Origin: Gnetum montanum
Lineage: Eukaryota > Streptophyta > Gnetopsida > Gnetales > Gnetaceae
NCBI GenBank assembly: GCA_015680685.1
Contig: MNCI01006953.1
Coordinates: forward strand, 70,537-131,368
Direction of reading: 5' to 3'
Length of the DNA: 60,832 nt
Shown piece after piece: positions 33,611 to 46,404 of the stretch; position 1 is the stretch's first letter; the number at the start of each line of letters is the position of its first letter. Both the position numbers and the translations under genes were made by a program. The notes beneath the pieces were generated by a model. It searched no databases and was not told the origin of the DNA. It worked only from the letters and a program-made list of their open reading frames with translations.

Positions 33611-34640
33611 GTGTTTCTCAAATGTTGTGGAGGTTCGCCTCATAGAAGGTACTCTTTTATGTCATCGTACCATTCTATTGCACATGTTGTGCTAATAGAT
33701 GCTATAGGTATTTCATCAAGAGTGTCAGTTATAGGTTTCACGTAATTTATTATAGAACTAGGCAACGTGTGGAACATTTCGAGTGTCATGTTTAGGGGTA
33801 CTATGGCAAGTGCATTGAAAATGGTGTTTTTTCTTCTTGGGAGATGCTATATATCCATGTCTATTAATTGTTTCAGCAAATGTTTGGTCAAGTCACAATA
33901 TGGTTGCAAATGGAGAGCTTTGCATGCGTAAACTTCCGTGACCTGATTAATGACTAGCTGTGAATCGCCTCGAACTATAAGATGTATGATTCCCAAAGTC
34001 AATGCTACCTGAAGACCTCTAAGGAGACGTTCTTATTCTACCACGTTATTGGTAAAAGGGAAGGTCAATTGGTAGGTGAAGGATTAGATTTCTTTGGAGG
34101 GGTATGTTCAAATGGCCGTAGCACTTCCTCCTTAGGAAGTTGAAGCTCCATCAAAGTGAAGAATCGCCTCGTAGTTATCTGGTACGGTGTCTATACTATT
34201 AACATTCTCATCGAGGAATTCAGGGTTAATCATTATTTGATCATGCATTGGCAACATGGTTAACTGTGTGACTATTGCCTGGCCTTTTGTGGAAAATTAA
34301 GCAACATAGTGTAGGTCAAATTTTTCAATCGTTGCTTTCCACCTAGCTATCCTACTCTACTCATAGATGTTGTTAGTGATGGCGTAGAGTACATTATTCT
34401 TGCAAATGATGTAAACTTGATTACGAAAGAGATAATGCCGCCATTTCTTCAAGGAGAAGAGGAGGACGAGGCATGATTTCTCCACATCGTTGTATCATTT
34501 TTCATAGGCAATTAGAGCATGAATTAGGTAATATATAGGGATCTCGACTCCATCTTTACATTTTTAATAAAGCATAGATGCAATGGAAGAGTCAGACGTT
34601 GCAAGGTAGATGTAGAAGGGTTTCTCGCTTTGTGGGGGAC
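33611..34640 (-). pseudogene. X dual RNase H, copy B
   Basis: Same two domains as copy A (FYIYLATSDSS; LHFDGASTS at about 34145; RGDSQLVINQVTEV), without a following integrase: at 33610 the frame runs into antisense exon 2. It has its own stops. Confidence 0.85.
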
Positions 34641-34704
34641 AAACTATTGATAGTTGAGCTAGCTCTTGTTTTATGTTTATGAATGCTTCCTAACATTATT
34701 GAGT

Positions 34705-35910
34705 CTATTGGAAATGCACATTCTTTTGTAATAGGTGTTGCATAGGTCTCAACTTATCTATTAGTCTTTCGATAAAGCTTCTTATGAACTGTAGTCTACC
34801 TTGGAGACCACGTAGTTTGGTAAGGTTTTTTGATGGTTGCATGTTAGTTATTGCCTTAACCTTATTAGGGTCTACCCATATCCCTATTTCAGAGACTATG
34901 AAACCAAGCATTTTTCCCATTTTAATGCCAAAAACACATTTCTTTGGATTGAGTCTAAAGTCATATTTGAGACAACATTTAAGCACTAGGTCTAGATCTT
35001 TTTCATGTTGTTCAGTTATTTTTTATTTAACCACGATATCGTCAACGTAATCATTGAGAAAATTGAGCATGTAATCATTAAATATATATGTCATTGCTCG
35101 TTGATATGTATCTCCTACATTTTTAAGGCCAAATGACATCATCATATAGTAGAATGTGCCCCAAGGTGTCATAAAGGTTGTCCTCAGTTGATGTTCTAGA
35201 TTCATTCTTATTTGGTTATATCCTAAAAATCCATCCATAAAGGATAATAGTGAATGCCCAACAGTTATGTAAATAAGTTGATCAATGCCAGGTAGTGGGA
35301 ATTCATCCTTTATAGTGATTGTGTTGAGATCACGGAGGTCAATGCAAATGCATATACTACCATTCTTCTTAGGGACTAAAAGAATGTTTGATAACTGGTC
35401 ATAATAGTCAACAACACGAATGAAACCGACTTGGTAGAGGTTTGTGATTTTAGCACAGACTGCTAACTCTACTTCGGGTCTAACCTTTCATGCTTTTTGC
35501 TTTACTGGTTTGACCTTTTCATCAAGGATGATGTTGTGTTGGATGATTTAGGGGTCTAATCTTGGCATGTTAGTATATGATCATGCAAATGTTTTGATGT
35601 TGTCTTTCAGTACTTAAGTGATATCGTTGACAAGTTGTGAGTCTAGTAGGACACTTAATTTCAATGTTCTAGTTTCACCATTAGATGTAGTAATGGGGAC
35701 TTCAAAAAGAGGATCTTCAATGATAGTATCAGCCTCTAGATTTGACATCTTAGTCACATTTTTAGGCTAGTTTGATGTTTCCTGAGTAGAATCTATTAAA
35801 TTAGTATAAGAGCATGGGTCTAGATCCAAGGATTCTGGATTGATTGCCCTTTTAACCTCCCTGTATGATCCACTGAGAGACAATGTTGAAAGGATATTCT
35901 TGGTGGCCAT
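34705..35910 (-). pseudogene. X reverse transcriptase, copy B
   Basis: Starts at minus-strand ATG 35910 (MATKNILSTLSLSG) and carries VPKKNGSICICIDLRDLN, MDGFLGYNQI, MSFGLKNVG, YVDDIVVK and NPKKCVFGI. The catalytic Asp pair is intact. It is a near-duplicate of copy A, with independent stops (for example after IVVK). Confidence 0.9.
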
Positions 35911-36570
35911 GTGCTTGCTCCTACCAATTTAAATCTGGAGCAAAATGAGTGACATTTTTTTGAAAAAGGAGTTTTTAAATGTAAACGGGCATCAGGTAAC
36001 TAATTTATGTACTAACAAAATTACAGAACGTAATGATTATCATGGCAGTTTTAGGCCGTACTGGGCCAGTAATATTCATGTTAACTTGTCATTTTGAATG
36101 AGTGTATGCAACATTTTTAATTTTTAAATTTTTGTGTGAATAATAAGTTTATGAGGATTTAAATTTTTATGGATTTTTAAATGTTTGTATATATATGTAT
36201 ATATTTTTTGTGTGTTTAGTTTTGAACTTTTTCTCCCCTTCTTTATAAAAAGATTTCTAGGCTTCATCTCCAAAGACTAGAATAATAGGGAATACTAGGC
36301 AAGCATGAAATAAAGATGACATAAACAAGAACATGCAAAGAAAATGAAACATGGTGAATTAAAATAAAAAGAGGAAATAAAATAATAGACAAGAAATTAA
36401 ATTAAATTGAGAATGAATATTAGGGGTTTAAAAGGGGATTTTGAAATGTAAAAAGGGGATTTTGTGCTAGCATGAGTTCTTGGCTTTGGATTGTAGCATA
36501 AGATAGAGAGTGCAACATGAGCTATAGTGTCAGTGTCAGCATGAGCTACAGGGTGAGTTATAGGGTATCC
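35911..36570. other. Divergent spacer between RT start and antisense exon 1 (copy B)
   Basis: Homologous to 31147-31788. It holds the lone module-boundary repeat (gcagttttaggccgtactgggccag, 36045-36069), a TA-rich tract (36188-36210), gggtttaaaagggg at about 36423 and a start of the catgagc motif cluster (36470-36560). It is a candidate promoter for the plus-strand gene. Confidence 0.5.
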
Positions 36571-39500
36571 ATGAAGGGCAAAGCAAGCCAAGAAAAAGGG
36601 AAGGGACAAGAAAAATTGGCATTCATGGAGGAGAGTGAAGATCTACTCCAGCATCTGCCCCAAGCTAGGATTCCAGCATGGGATGGCTCTGCACAGGTAG
36701 ATTTGTTTCCTCTTGTTTTTCTTGTTTCCAACATTTGTAAACAGCATTAGCTAGGGTAGAATTTATGGGATTTGTGGCTTGCTATTCTTGATTTTCATGG
36801 CGTCAGCATGAGTGCCTAGGGCATTGTAGGGTGAATTGGATTTCTTTATATTTTTATGCACTAGGGCGAACACGTTGTGAGTGCCAGGGATATCTTGGTA
36901 GTGTGAGTTTTAGGGATTCCTAGAAGTATGAGTTTTCAAGGCTCCTTGTGCATCGTGAGCTGCAGGATTCTTAGGCAGTGTAACTACCAAGGTTTTTGTG
37001 CAACGTGACTGCTAGGGGGGAGGCCCAGCATGAGTGCAGGTAGGAAGGCTAGTGTAAGTGTAGGCCAGGAAGGCTAGTGTTGTATGGGGGAAGTTGCAAG
37101 GGGAAAATCTTGTTATTTTCTACTTGCAGCATGAGTTTCTTTGCTAGAGAAAAGCCTATTTTGTTTTTTTCTTGCTTGCAGCATGAGCTGCGTTGCTGGG
37201 GAAAATTTCCAGCGTGACCACCAAGGCTTCCTGGGCGATGTCAGTTTTTCTTGTGTAGCATGACTACCTAGGTCTTGGGCAACATGAGCATAGGGTTCTC
37301 TAAGTTAAGCTACAGGTTCCTAGGGCAAGCTGTAGGTTTCCAACATGAGCCGGAATGTAGGGAACCTAGCATGAGTATTGTGGGAGACAGGCAACATGAG
37401 TTTGCTGAACTAGGCCCTAGCATGAGTGTCTAGAAAAATTGCAACATGAGTTTGTTGGAACAGGCCCCATAATAAGTTGGTAGAAAAATTGCAACACGAG
37501 TTTGCTGGATCAGGCCCCAGCATGAGTTTTTGGAAAAAACTACCACGTGAGTTTTCTGGAATAGGCCCCAGCATGAGTATCCAGGCCCCACCTTTGATAA
37601 GACATGAAAATGTAAATTGTTTGCTAAAATGTATATTATTTGCTGGTTTTTTATTTCTACACACTTTACTATTATCTTGGGATAGAAAATTTAAATATGT
37701 TTCTATGTTTTTCCAAGTTTATGTTGAATCTACAAGTGTTCATGCTTTCACAATTGTGTGTTTATTTTATGTTGCCTACAATAAACTAGATTTCAATGTA
37801 CCCTAGCAAGCATTAAGTACACTAAATAAATATTGGTGCACTTGTCTCATGGGGTCAAGCTATGCAATTAAATGTTATTTATGTGTGTTTTTGGTTTATG
37901 TGATTTCATACTAATGTTAGCATTCAAACTTTTAACTTATCTAATATCTTGGCTGTATGCAGGGGACCTAAATCTTCTCTCCTTGTGGTTGAGCTTGTTG
38001 GTGTACTTGCTTGGTTTGGCCCCTTTGGACTAAACATACCTCCTTATGACATGCACATTAGGCCACATGTGATATGGTTTCATCCTGGTGTTAGTTCATT
38101 TTTGTCATTCATCCTACAAAATTTCACCATGGTTATATGGCCTCACTTAAGTGAACAGCTAGCTCGTGATGTCACTGAGACCATGTTGCCTGGGTCTACA
38201 CAAAGCATGCTTGCCTTTGTTACCGACATAGATGAGGGACTTTTTAAAGTTGAGGGGGGTCCTGCTGAGGATCCTAGATCTACTTGTTCCTTGACTCATG
38301 TGTGGGAGTTGCCTACTTGTAGTCATTATAACAGCAGCAATACACTCTTTCTAGTGTTCTATGTGCACACCCTATTCCAGAACCCACCTGGTATGCTTTC
38401 TTGTGTCTTCCTTAAATTTTGATTTTTTTAAAATTATATAGTTGTCTATGCATAAATGTTGTTTTCCTATGAAGGCCTTTTTTTGATGAGAATGGGATGC
38501 ATGATGATGAAGGTGGGCTTGCCTTAGCACGCACAGTCCTAGAGGCATTCATGGTGGGCCCCATTCTTCATGCTACAGTACTGGACCATACAAAAGGTGC
38601 TATCATTGACTACGATAGGAAATTTTCGAGGGCCTTTGAGTGCTGCCAAGTTCATGGTTGGTTACATGAGGATTAGTCTTCCAAAGGGCCAATTTTTCCT
38701 TAGAGAATTGATCCTACGCTTGATGTGCCTACGCCATTTACTGATGCTAAATGATCACACTCTAGACTCCATTTTCATTTTTTTGCATCATCATGTACTA
38801 TTTTTTTAACCTTTTTGTCTATGTTTCTTTTTTTTTACAGTAGCTATCTCCTCTGATGAAGTTACCATTACAATAGGGCGTAATGAGGCTACCCTTTTTA
38901 TGAAATATGGGGAGGTAGAGCAGTCACAACAATGGTTGCAAAAGAAAGCTTCTGATTTGATCATCAACCACCTTACTCGGATGGCTTTGACTCCTAGTAT
39001 TCCAGCTACTAAGATGATTACCATTATTGATTCTTTCAATGATGCTGCATCCCATTTTAACACGCAAGTTCGAGGAGTCAAGGTATCTTTCCACCTAACC
39101 ACTAAGTTCCTTTCTGATCTTTTTGGCATGCCTATGGATGGTGCTAGGGTGACCATAGATAAAGCAACTAAAGAAGGCAAGGTCATAAAAGAGCTTGAGG
39201 AGTGGTTAGGTGTGTCTCAGTGTCCTAAAGGTTTTTCTATGCGAGATGATACCTGATCAATGAAGATTAACTTCCTGTATCCTCTGTTTTGAGCATAGGC
39301 ATTTCCTAAATCTCTCTCTGAAGGAAGAAACCTTGGGATTGAGTCTGTGCATGTCATACATGCAGTTTTAGAGATAGGAATGCGCTATAATTGAGCATAA
39401 TTTCTGGGATCTAGTTTTTGTGGAGAGATAGTTAGGTTACGTTCAAACATCCACGCCAAATCCCACTTCACATTTTCTTTCTTTATAGGGTACCTACGTA

Positions 39501-41659
39501 GGTTTTTTGAGTTCCTAGTAGTTTATGGTGATAAAAATTATATTTTGAGGGACCATTCACAACTATCTCGCCCTTGGATTCACCATTTGTTTAGCACCAC
39601 TAGATCCCAGGACCCACCAGAAGGCATTAAGGAATTAGTATTAGTTACTATTGGAGGTGTGGCTAGCCGTTCCCATCATTCCTATGATAGCTTGGGATTG
39701 GAACCATCTAGGCTACACATGTTTTTTAAGAGGGCTGAACGTTTGATTCGTGAGACCATTGGGAGATACAAGGCAAAGGTGAAGAGAAATGAATAGCCAA
39801 GGGATCTTGCCTCGGAGGTGAGACCACCAAGAGCAAAGAAGATCTACTTTGTACTACCAGTGGAGGGTAAGTATTTTATTTTATTATTTTATATTTACTT
39901 TTTATTATGTTTTGGATTATATGTTATATATATATATACTATGTTACACTAACACTAAGATTCTAGTGTTATTCAGAGGAAAGTCCTGAGAGGGAGAGAA
40001 AATTTGGCCTCGATGGTTGATCCTGAAGTGGTTGTCTCGAGGTTGGAGGAACAAGAAAAAGAAAGGGGATAAATAGTTGAAGAACTTTCTATCGCAAAAA
40101 AGGAAGATGTAACAAGCATCATGGGTATGAAGCTTGCAGAAGCTTTGGATGCACTTAGGCATTCAAGTTATGAAGGATGTATCTTCGATGGTTTCCTCGA
40201 TGGATCTTTGTAGCTTGGCGATCTACCCATGCTAAATAGCAAAGGGATTTTTGGTATGTTCCTTTTAACTCAATCCATATTTTGTATCCTTTAATTTTCA
40301 TGTGTTGTTATTGATTATCTTGATTATCTTTAGCATCAGAGGTAGCTGCTAAGATTTCTAAGGCACATACATCCTGGGTAGAAGTGTCAGGATCACAAGT
40401 TCCGGTTGAGGTGACCTCCCCTATTTGTCCCACATAAACTGACCAGCTAAGGCCATGGCTTGAGATGCCTAGCAAAATGGACTTTGTTATGGGCATCGTT
40501 AATGATGTTTTCGCTCACCTACAAGAAGCTCACCTAGAACTAGGTATGTGTACATTACATATCATGCTAAGTGTCTAGTTTTATTTTTGTTTCTTTGCGT
40601 TCATTGTTGATTATAGCTGATTCATGTGTGCGGTATTTACACTTGTAGGTGCCAAGCTTCAGTGAAATCCTTCTAAGGCTACTCATCTTGATGCCCTCCT
40701 TGAATTTCCAAGGAATATTGAGCAAGTCCATAGGAAGTTTTATGACGCAGTTTCTAGTTGTGTTGTACAAAACACTAAATTGCTCTGGACTTGCAGGCAT
40801 TTAGTTGAGTATCTATGGGATGAGGTGTGCTCATTGAAGGAACCACTAGAAAAGGAGAGAGAGGAGGAGAGGGATCTCCAATCCCGTTATGATTTTCCTA
40901 CTGCTAGGCTGTTCAGTGATATCATTTGGTGCACATCTAAAATCAACTACATGCATTACTGGATGATTTTGAATAGCAAAGTGTAGGCGACATGGGATTT
41001 AGCAGAACAGAGAGCATAGATGGATTTGCTAAATAGGAAATTTCACGACTGGAAATCCTTTGCTACTAAATTATGGAAATGGGCCAAGACCAAAAGGACC
41101 ACAAGCATTAGTACAAGAAGTGGTTAAAGGAGGAGTCAGTTGAACATCGTCGGATGGAGATTTTCATTGATGGATTAGGCTTGCGGCCTACTTATGACAG
41201 GTTCACCAAGTGCACTGAGGTGGAGGGATCTCCTAAGAGAACAATTAACATCACCTTTGGGAGGCTTCAACATACATGTTCTCTCTTGAGCATCCTACCT
41301 AGACATTAGTGGACAAGGGTAAAACCTTGGCTAGTATTGATCTTGGCCTAAAGGAGGAGTGGGCAAATGTGCCAGAGGAGGAGATTCTATGATGTTTGGA
41401 GACCAACTTAGGATCCTCCTCACTTGTGAGTGTTTTATTATGGCATTCATTTTTGTATGGTTTCCTTTTTTTTATTGTTAATGTTATTGTTTTTCTTAGT
41501 TTTGCATTTACTATATGCTTTACTACTCTTACGTATTATTCTTTTTGGTTTTCTGCCCCATTATAGGGGCATGTTAATGATGGAGCTAGCCCTAGTGGAG
41601 TGAAAGTGAATGATGTGGAGGATATTGAGGGTCAGCCCCCTCCTAGTACTGATGCATAA
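36571..41659 (+). pseudogene. Antisense eight-exon gene of element X, located between protease and RT
   Basis: Opposite strand to gag-pol. Inferred exons: 1 36571-36696, 2 37963-38390, 3 38475 to about 38730, 4 38841-39866, 5 39967-40253, 6 40334-40543, 7 40649-41425, 8 41567-41659 (stop TAA). Borders look like plant splice sites: cag/gtag, tatgcag/ggg, tttttacag/tag, gagg/gtaagt, tctag/tg, ttttg/gtatgt, ctag/gtatgtg, cttgtag/gtg, gtgagt, attatag/ggg. Exon 2 holds AWFGPFGLN and WPHLSEQLARDV; exon 4 holds FNTQVRGVKVSFHLTT then LFGMPMDG and KSHFTFSFFIGYL; exon 7 is charged, possibly coiled coil; exon 8 is Ser/Pro/Asp rich. The protein would be roughly 950-1000 residues. Stops (39254 and others) and small shifts break it. 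The FxLP/GMP-type segment faintly recalls plant mobile-domain and transposon-protein families; I do not assign it. Confidence 0.78.
36697..37962 (+). repeat. Motif-rich first intron of the X antisense gene
   Basis: A 1.27-kb intron beginning gtagat and ending tatgcag. It is filled with diverged copies of agcatgag(t/c) and agcgtgac phrases, with a regular run of about 60 bp units (gcaacatgagtttgctggaataggcccc) at 37380-37590. The same words dominate X's LTR and leader. Copy A of this intron is at 31917-33177. Confidence 0.7.
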
Positions 41660-42014
41660 GCTTAACAATTAGCCTACTTTTAGTTATTAGATGTTTTTCA
41701 AATGCCTAATGGGAATGTATGAGGACTGATGTAATGACATGGATTTAATTGAGGTATAAAATGATGGCATTCTATTCCACTTTGACGTTTGATATATATA
41801 TTTTTCTTTTTCATGGGTTTTTGGTGTTTTTCTCTTATTTTCTCAAGTATATCATAAACATATGCATGTAACATGAGTTTCTAAAATGCAGAGTGAAACA
41901 TAAAGCAAAATATTTGAAAAAGAAAAGTAACAAAAATGCATGAATGGAAATTGTAACTTGTAACATCTAAACAAAAATTTGACATATCATAGTGAATGTT
42001 TGTAAACTTGTGAC
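41660..42014. other. Spacer after the antisense gene, no gene
   Basis: AT-rich sequence beyond the TAA of the antisense gene, presumably its 3' UTR. No canonical AATAAA was seen. Confidence 0.5.
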
Positions 42015-42285
42015 ATATTGAGCTCTAGTTTAAAGCCATTTCGGGCTGTGCACATAAATTTAAAGTCATGGTGGATGATTGCATCCATGTTGGAAAAGAA
42101 AGATGGGTTACTAGTTTTAGGCCATAGTGGGCAAAAAGCGATAACCATTTTAGGAATCTTAAAAGCGATAGGCCATTTTTGGCTGTGGCTAGTTTAACAT
42201 CATCGCAGACATTTGCTGGTAGTTTAACGTCATATTGGATAGTTGGTAGTTTAACATCATTCCAGATGCTTGGTAATTTACCTTA
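42015..42285. repeat. Tandem repeat between X protease and antisense gene 3' end
   Basis: Six to eight diverged units with agtttaaagccatttcgggct / agttttaggccatagtgggc / agtttaacatcatcgcagat. Same module position as 22286-22815 in Y. Confidence 0.8.
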
Positions 42286-42379
42286 ATTATTAAGTTTATT
42301 TTTAATCCTTCATAGTTTGACATGAGGGGTAGGACATGTAGGTATGATTTTATACTCACCTTCCCCTTCACTAGTGATG

Positions 42380-43000
42380 TCACAAGGTAATTCTGACTAA
42401 GAGACATCAGTGGGAATGGCTCCTATGTTTGTGTTCTCTAGTGCTACCTCAATTTTTGTAGGATCATGAGCTAATGTTGGGTTTGTGTCTTGAAGTATAC
42501 TCATGGTTCCTTGTTTAGGCTCAGAAAACTTAATTTCTAACCCTTGGTCCATTCCCAAGTACAAGGAAGTAAATGATGTTATCGTATCCCCATGTATGAT
42601 GATCTCACCACCCTCATAAGGTAGGTGAATCTCTTGATGAATTGGTGAGGATATAGCCCTAAGTTGAGCTAGCCAAGGATGTCCTAGAATTAGATTGAAC
42701 CCTGCATATTTTCAACCACCACAAATTAAGTTGATGTGGAGAACTGGTCCTCTACTATGAAATCCAAGGTAATCATGCCTTTCACCACAACACGGGAACC
42801 ACTGAAGGATTTTAAGAAAGAAGTTGGTGTGAGCTATATTTGTTCAGTAAGTCCCAATTTCTTGATGACAGGAAAGGGTATTACATTCGTTGCTGCACCA
42901 TCATCAACATGCACCCTACGTATCTTGAAATGGTTGATTTGTATCATTATAAACATAGGGGTTGTGGTGACTTCTCCCATTTTCTTATCTAGCTTAATGT
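42380..43000 (-). pseudogene. Element X aspartic protease
   Basis: On the minus strand FIMIQINHFKIRRVHVDDGA is followed by ATNVIPFPVIKKLGL. The DDGA is the active-site loop; Tat elements commonly show DNGS or DGGA here. A VVVKGMITLDFIVEDQF strand follows. Y has the same block at about 23690-23500. Beyond the core the frame breaks up (LTSLVKGKVSIKSYLHVLPL at the end). It would cleave the polyprotein. Confidence 0.78.
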
Positions 43001-45930
43001 CATTAGCATGAAACTCTAGGGATGTGGTCTTTGACTCCTAAGGTTGTGGGGACAATACCGCATAAATGGATTGCCAATCCATAAGAAGATCCTCACTAAT
43101 AGGAATCGAATTCAACATACATACGAGAGCCTCCTGATGTACAGTTGAAGTCATTACTAGATCATACAGGCTCAAGGAAGTATTCTTTTGTTTCAAAGCC
43201 AACATGACCTGAGTCAATGCACCCGCTAGGTATTTACCATTTGGGGCACCCTTGTCTATAGAGACTTGGTTCATTTGACCCAACATTCGTAGTTCTCATG
43301 GAGGAATTTTTGCATTAGTACCTGAGGATGTTGGGTTCGGGACATGACCCATGACATTACCCTTGTTTTGACGACTCGTGCTAGGCTCATTAGGGGACAA
43401 AACCATGGGAACATCATTTAGTGGTATATGCTTTGGTGGTCCTAATTTGTGCTCATGATGCTTTCTTTCTAGGTGCTCTCTTGTTAGCCAATCAGCAAGA
43501 CATCCTTTTAGGGGTTGCAGGGGAATGGAAGTGGGTTATGTGTCAGGGCGTTTTGGCACCTAAATCACAAAGGGAATGGGTCAGTTTTTCGATGGTGTGG
43601 TTGTTGTTGCAACAAAAGATGGTACGCGGATGACGAATGGTTTATGTGGTGTGGGGAACTTATGTGTGATGAAAGGATTTTGAAGAGAGGTTGAGGTAGG
43701 CATATTTCTGGAAGGCCTATGAATCAGAAAAGGTTTTCACAAGACGTTGTATCCATTCTCCACATGGATAGTATTAATCACATATGGTGCATCATTGGTA
43801 TTGAGAGGATCCTTATAGAGCCCCATGGGTTGGTTTTGGGGTCTCATCGGGTTTCCCTCATTGAATACTATTTCACCCCTATCAATCATGCACTGGATAT
43901 CCTATTTTAAGGTGAAACAGTAATCAATTCCATGGCCACACCATTGGTGATATTCGCAAAATCTATCCAACCTAAAACCTCTTGGAATGGGGGGCTCATT
44001 AGCTATTGCTAGAGCTGGGTTCTTGGCCAACACACAAAATCGATCATGTTTTTGAGAGGCTGCAGGAGACATGTTTTTATGCTGGATTAGCCTAGCCTTT
44101 AGAAGCTGATTCAACAATTGTGAGGGCTTCATAGGCAAGGGTGTCTATTGTGTGGGGTCCTTTCATTTGAATGTACAAGCATGACCCATGTTGATGTTTC
44201 TATTAAATAAAGATTTAGGTGTAGGCACAAGTGTGTTTCTTTCATGGCCAGTTGGAGCAATAGGTTTTTTTCCTTTTTATCCTAGATAGTTAGGTCCAAT
44301 TATTTCTGCCACTGCCACTACTGTCATTTTTGATTTATCCTTTTCTTTTCTCATATGTTGGCTCCTAAAGGTCGAGTAGGCTGGATTGTTACTTGTTTGC
44401 GCCACCTCTTCTGTGTTTTTAATTTGCAAAAATGCTTGACTTAAGGTACGAGCATTCAAATAATAAAGTTTCAATTTGATAAAGCCATTCATGATCACTT
44501 TAAGTATGGTAAGTATATATGTTTCAGGGATGGGCTCGTGAAGTTCATTGAGGGCTGCACTCCACCTTTGGATAAATTTATGCACTGGTTCTAATGGTGC
44601 TTGTTTAATCTAAATCAAGCTATATAGTGTGGCTTTAGGCTTTAAATTATATTTAAAGTGGGTAACGAACTGATGTAACAAATGCTCTGGAGAGGATATG
44701 GAGCTATGGGGTAAATCTCGATACTAGTCTAGGGCTTTTCCCATTAGGAACATGGCAAATACACATAGAATTGCAGGAGGCATGTCTAAAGCAATAGACA
44801 TTTTGTTCAAAATGTTACTAAGTGGGCGTTTGGATCTTCCTATCCATTGTACTTGGTTAGTTGGGGTAATGAGACTCCCTTTGGCAAGGTTAACGGTAGA
44901 ACTGAGGGATTGATTAGATCATCTTGATAGAAGTCTAGTACCTTAATTTCCTTAGTGTTCATAGTTTTAAGATGCCTTATCTCCTCTGTTAGCGAATGCA
45001 TCATTTTCTTTGTGTCTGCCCACTCTTGGGCAATAGGCAGACTAGTGGGTTTTGATTCATAGTAATTCGATTTTTGTATTGTTTATGAAAAGGAGGACTA
45101 TTGAATTATCAATTGCTATGGTAGAGCAACATTTAGAGATCAGATTACAGGGTGTTGCTTAATGTTTTGGGCTGAAGTGATCAATGGTGCTCCTTGGATT
45201 TGCGCTTGCGGTATGTAATGGATTGACGTGGAAGCTGGTATGACCGATGGCATCCAAATCACTTGAGGCTGAAAGGTTGATCCTACATTAGTTTGGGGAA
45301 GGAGTTGTTGGGACTGTACTTGTGGAGGTGTGATGGATGTGGATGTATCAGATTGAATGTTAAGCATGGAGAAGATGGAAATGGAAGTATGTACTTCTTA
45401 TCAGGAAACTAGTGCTTGAGTGTTTGCGGATGAAGGAGGAAGTACAGTTTCTTCTAGGAAAGTGTAGAATAATGAGTTTGTATGTGTGTGGGGACTGATG
45501 ATATGGTACAAATCCCCATGCTCGAACTGGGTTGCAAAGTCATCTTTCTCATCTCGACTCTGAGGCTCTATCGAAGGTGGCTGTAAGGCCTAACTTCTTG
45601 CCATAAGAAGCTAAGATATAAGTCAATGATGGTGTTCAGACAAGGGGATTATATCAAATTCCAAGGGAGTGAACTCACGACCCCCTTTGTAAATAAGTTC
45701 ATACTTTCGCATCACTTCTCTCTCTAGACGATCGATAGGCAGGTTGGCTTGGATCTTGACACAGATGAAGTAGGGTCTTTACCCTGTAGCCTAAGTGATT
45801 GGTGCATAGGGCCTTGGGGGTTTATCTATTCAATAATAGTTGTGGGTTCTGTAGCAGTCGTAAGGTTCGAGGTTTCAACCCCAAAGTCAGAGATCGGTAG
45901 TGTCACTGGGTTCATTTAGGAGGATTCCAT
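43001..45930 (-). pseudogene. Element X gag, with zinc knuckle
   Basis: The best kept pieces are a capsid segment at 44585-44277 (HKFIQRWSAALNELHEPI, LYYLNARTLSQAFLQI), a nucleocapsid zinc knuckle at about 43975-43925 (FCEYHQWCGHGIDYCFTLK, the CX2H...H...C pattern of Tat gag) and a C-terminal linker at 43286-43038 (SLYDLVMTSTVHQEAL) shared with Y. The N-terminal third (45930-44600) is heavily broken. Gag binds and packages the element RNA. Confidence 0.78.
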
Positions 45931-45954
45931 AGTGAGAATGAATAAACTAGGCTA

Positions 45955-46325
45955 GATGATTTTAGTGTGAGTAGCTGACAATGTGACAGATAGCAAGTTG
46001 ATAGTGTGAGCAATTTAGTAGACAACATAAGTGACTGACAACGTGATAGATAGCAAGCTGACAGCATGAGAAAGTTGACAGACAACGTGAGTGACTGACA
46101 ACATGATAGATAGCAGGCTGACATCGATAGCAAGATGACATCGTGAGCAAGCTAATAGAGAGCATGAGTGATTGACAGTGTGAAAGACAGCAAGCTGATA
46201 GATAGCGTGAGTGACTAACATCATGAGAAAGATGATAGATAGCATGAGTGATTGATAGCATGATAGACAACAAGCTGACAGCGTGAGCAAGTTGATAGAA
46301 AATATGCATGACTAACAAAATTAGT
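45955..46325. repeat. Leader tandem repeat of element X
   Basis: About ten units of 30-40 bp such as gtgagtgactgacaacgtgatagatagcaagctgaca, between PBS and gag. Long minus-strand Ser/Leu/Cys-rich open frames here come from the repeat and are not genes. Confidence 0.88.
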
Positions 46326-46404
46326 AATTGGGCTTACTGTGGGTAAGTCAAGCCAAGCATGTGTAAGGTAGGTTGATGTTTTAACAAATAGTATAAAAAT
46401 AAGG

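Larger units (their letters stand above)
33611..38391. repeat. Internal tandem duplication of X, copy B
   Basis: Starts gtgtttctcaaatgttg directly after copy A and ends at acctgg (38386-38391), the exon 2 donor of the antisense gene. Unit spacing is 4764 bp at the left side and 4785 bp at the right, so a few small indels have built up. Confidence 0.92.

Noticed and set aside
43421-43910. Plus-strand frames of 60-70 codons opposite X gag
   Set aside because: Shadows of gag; no splice or domain support.
45912-46318. Three overlapping minus-strand Ser/Leu/Cys-rich open frames
   Set aside because: They are readings of the leader tandem repeat in all frames; the composition follows the repeat unit.
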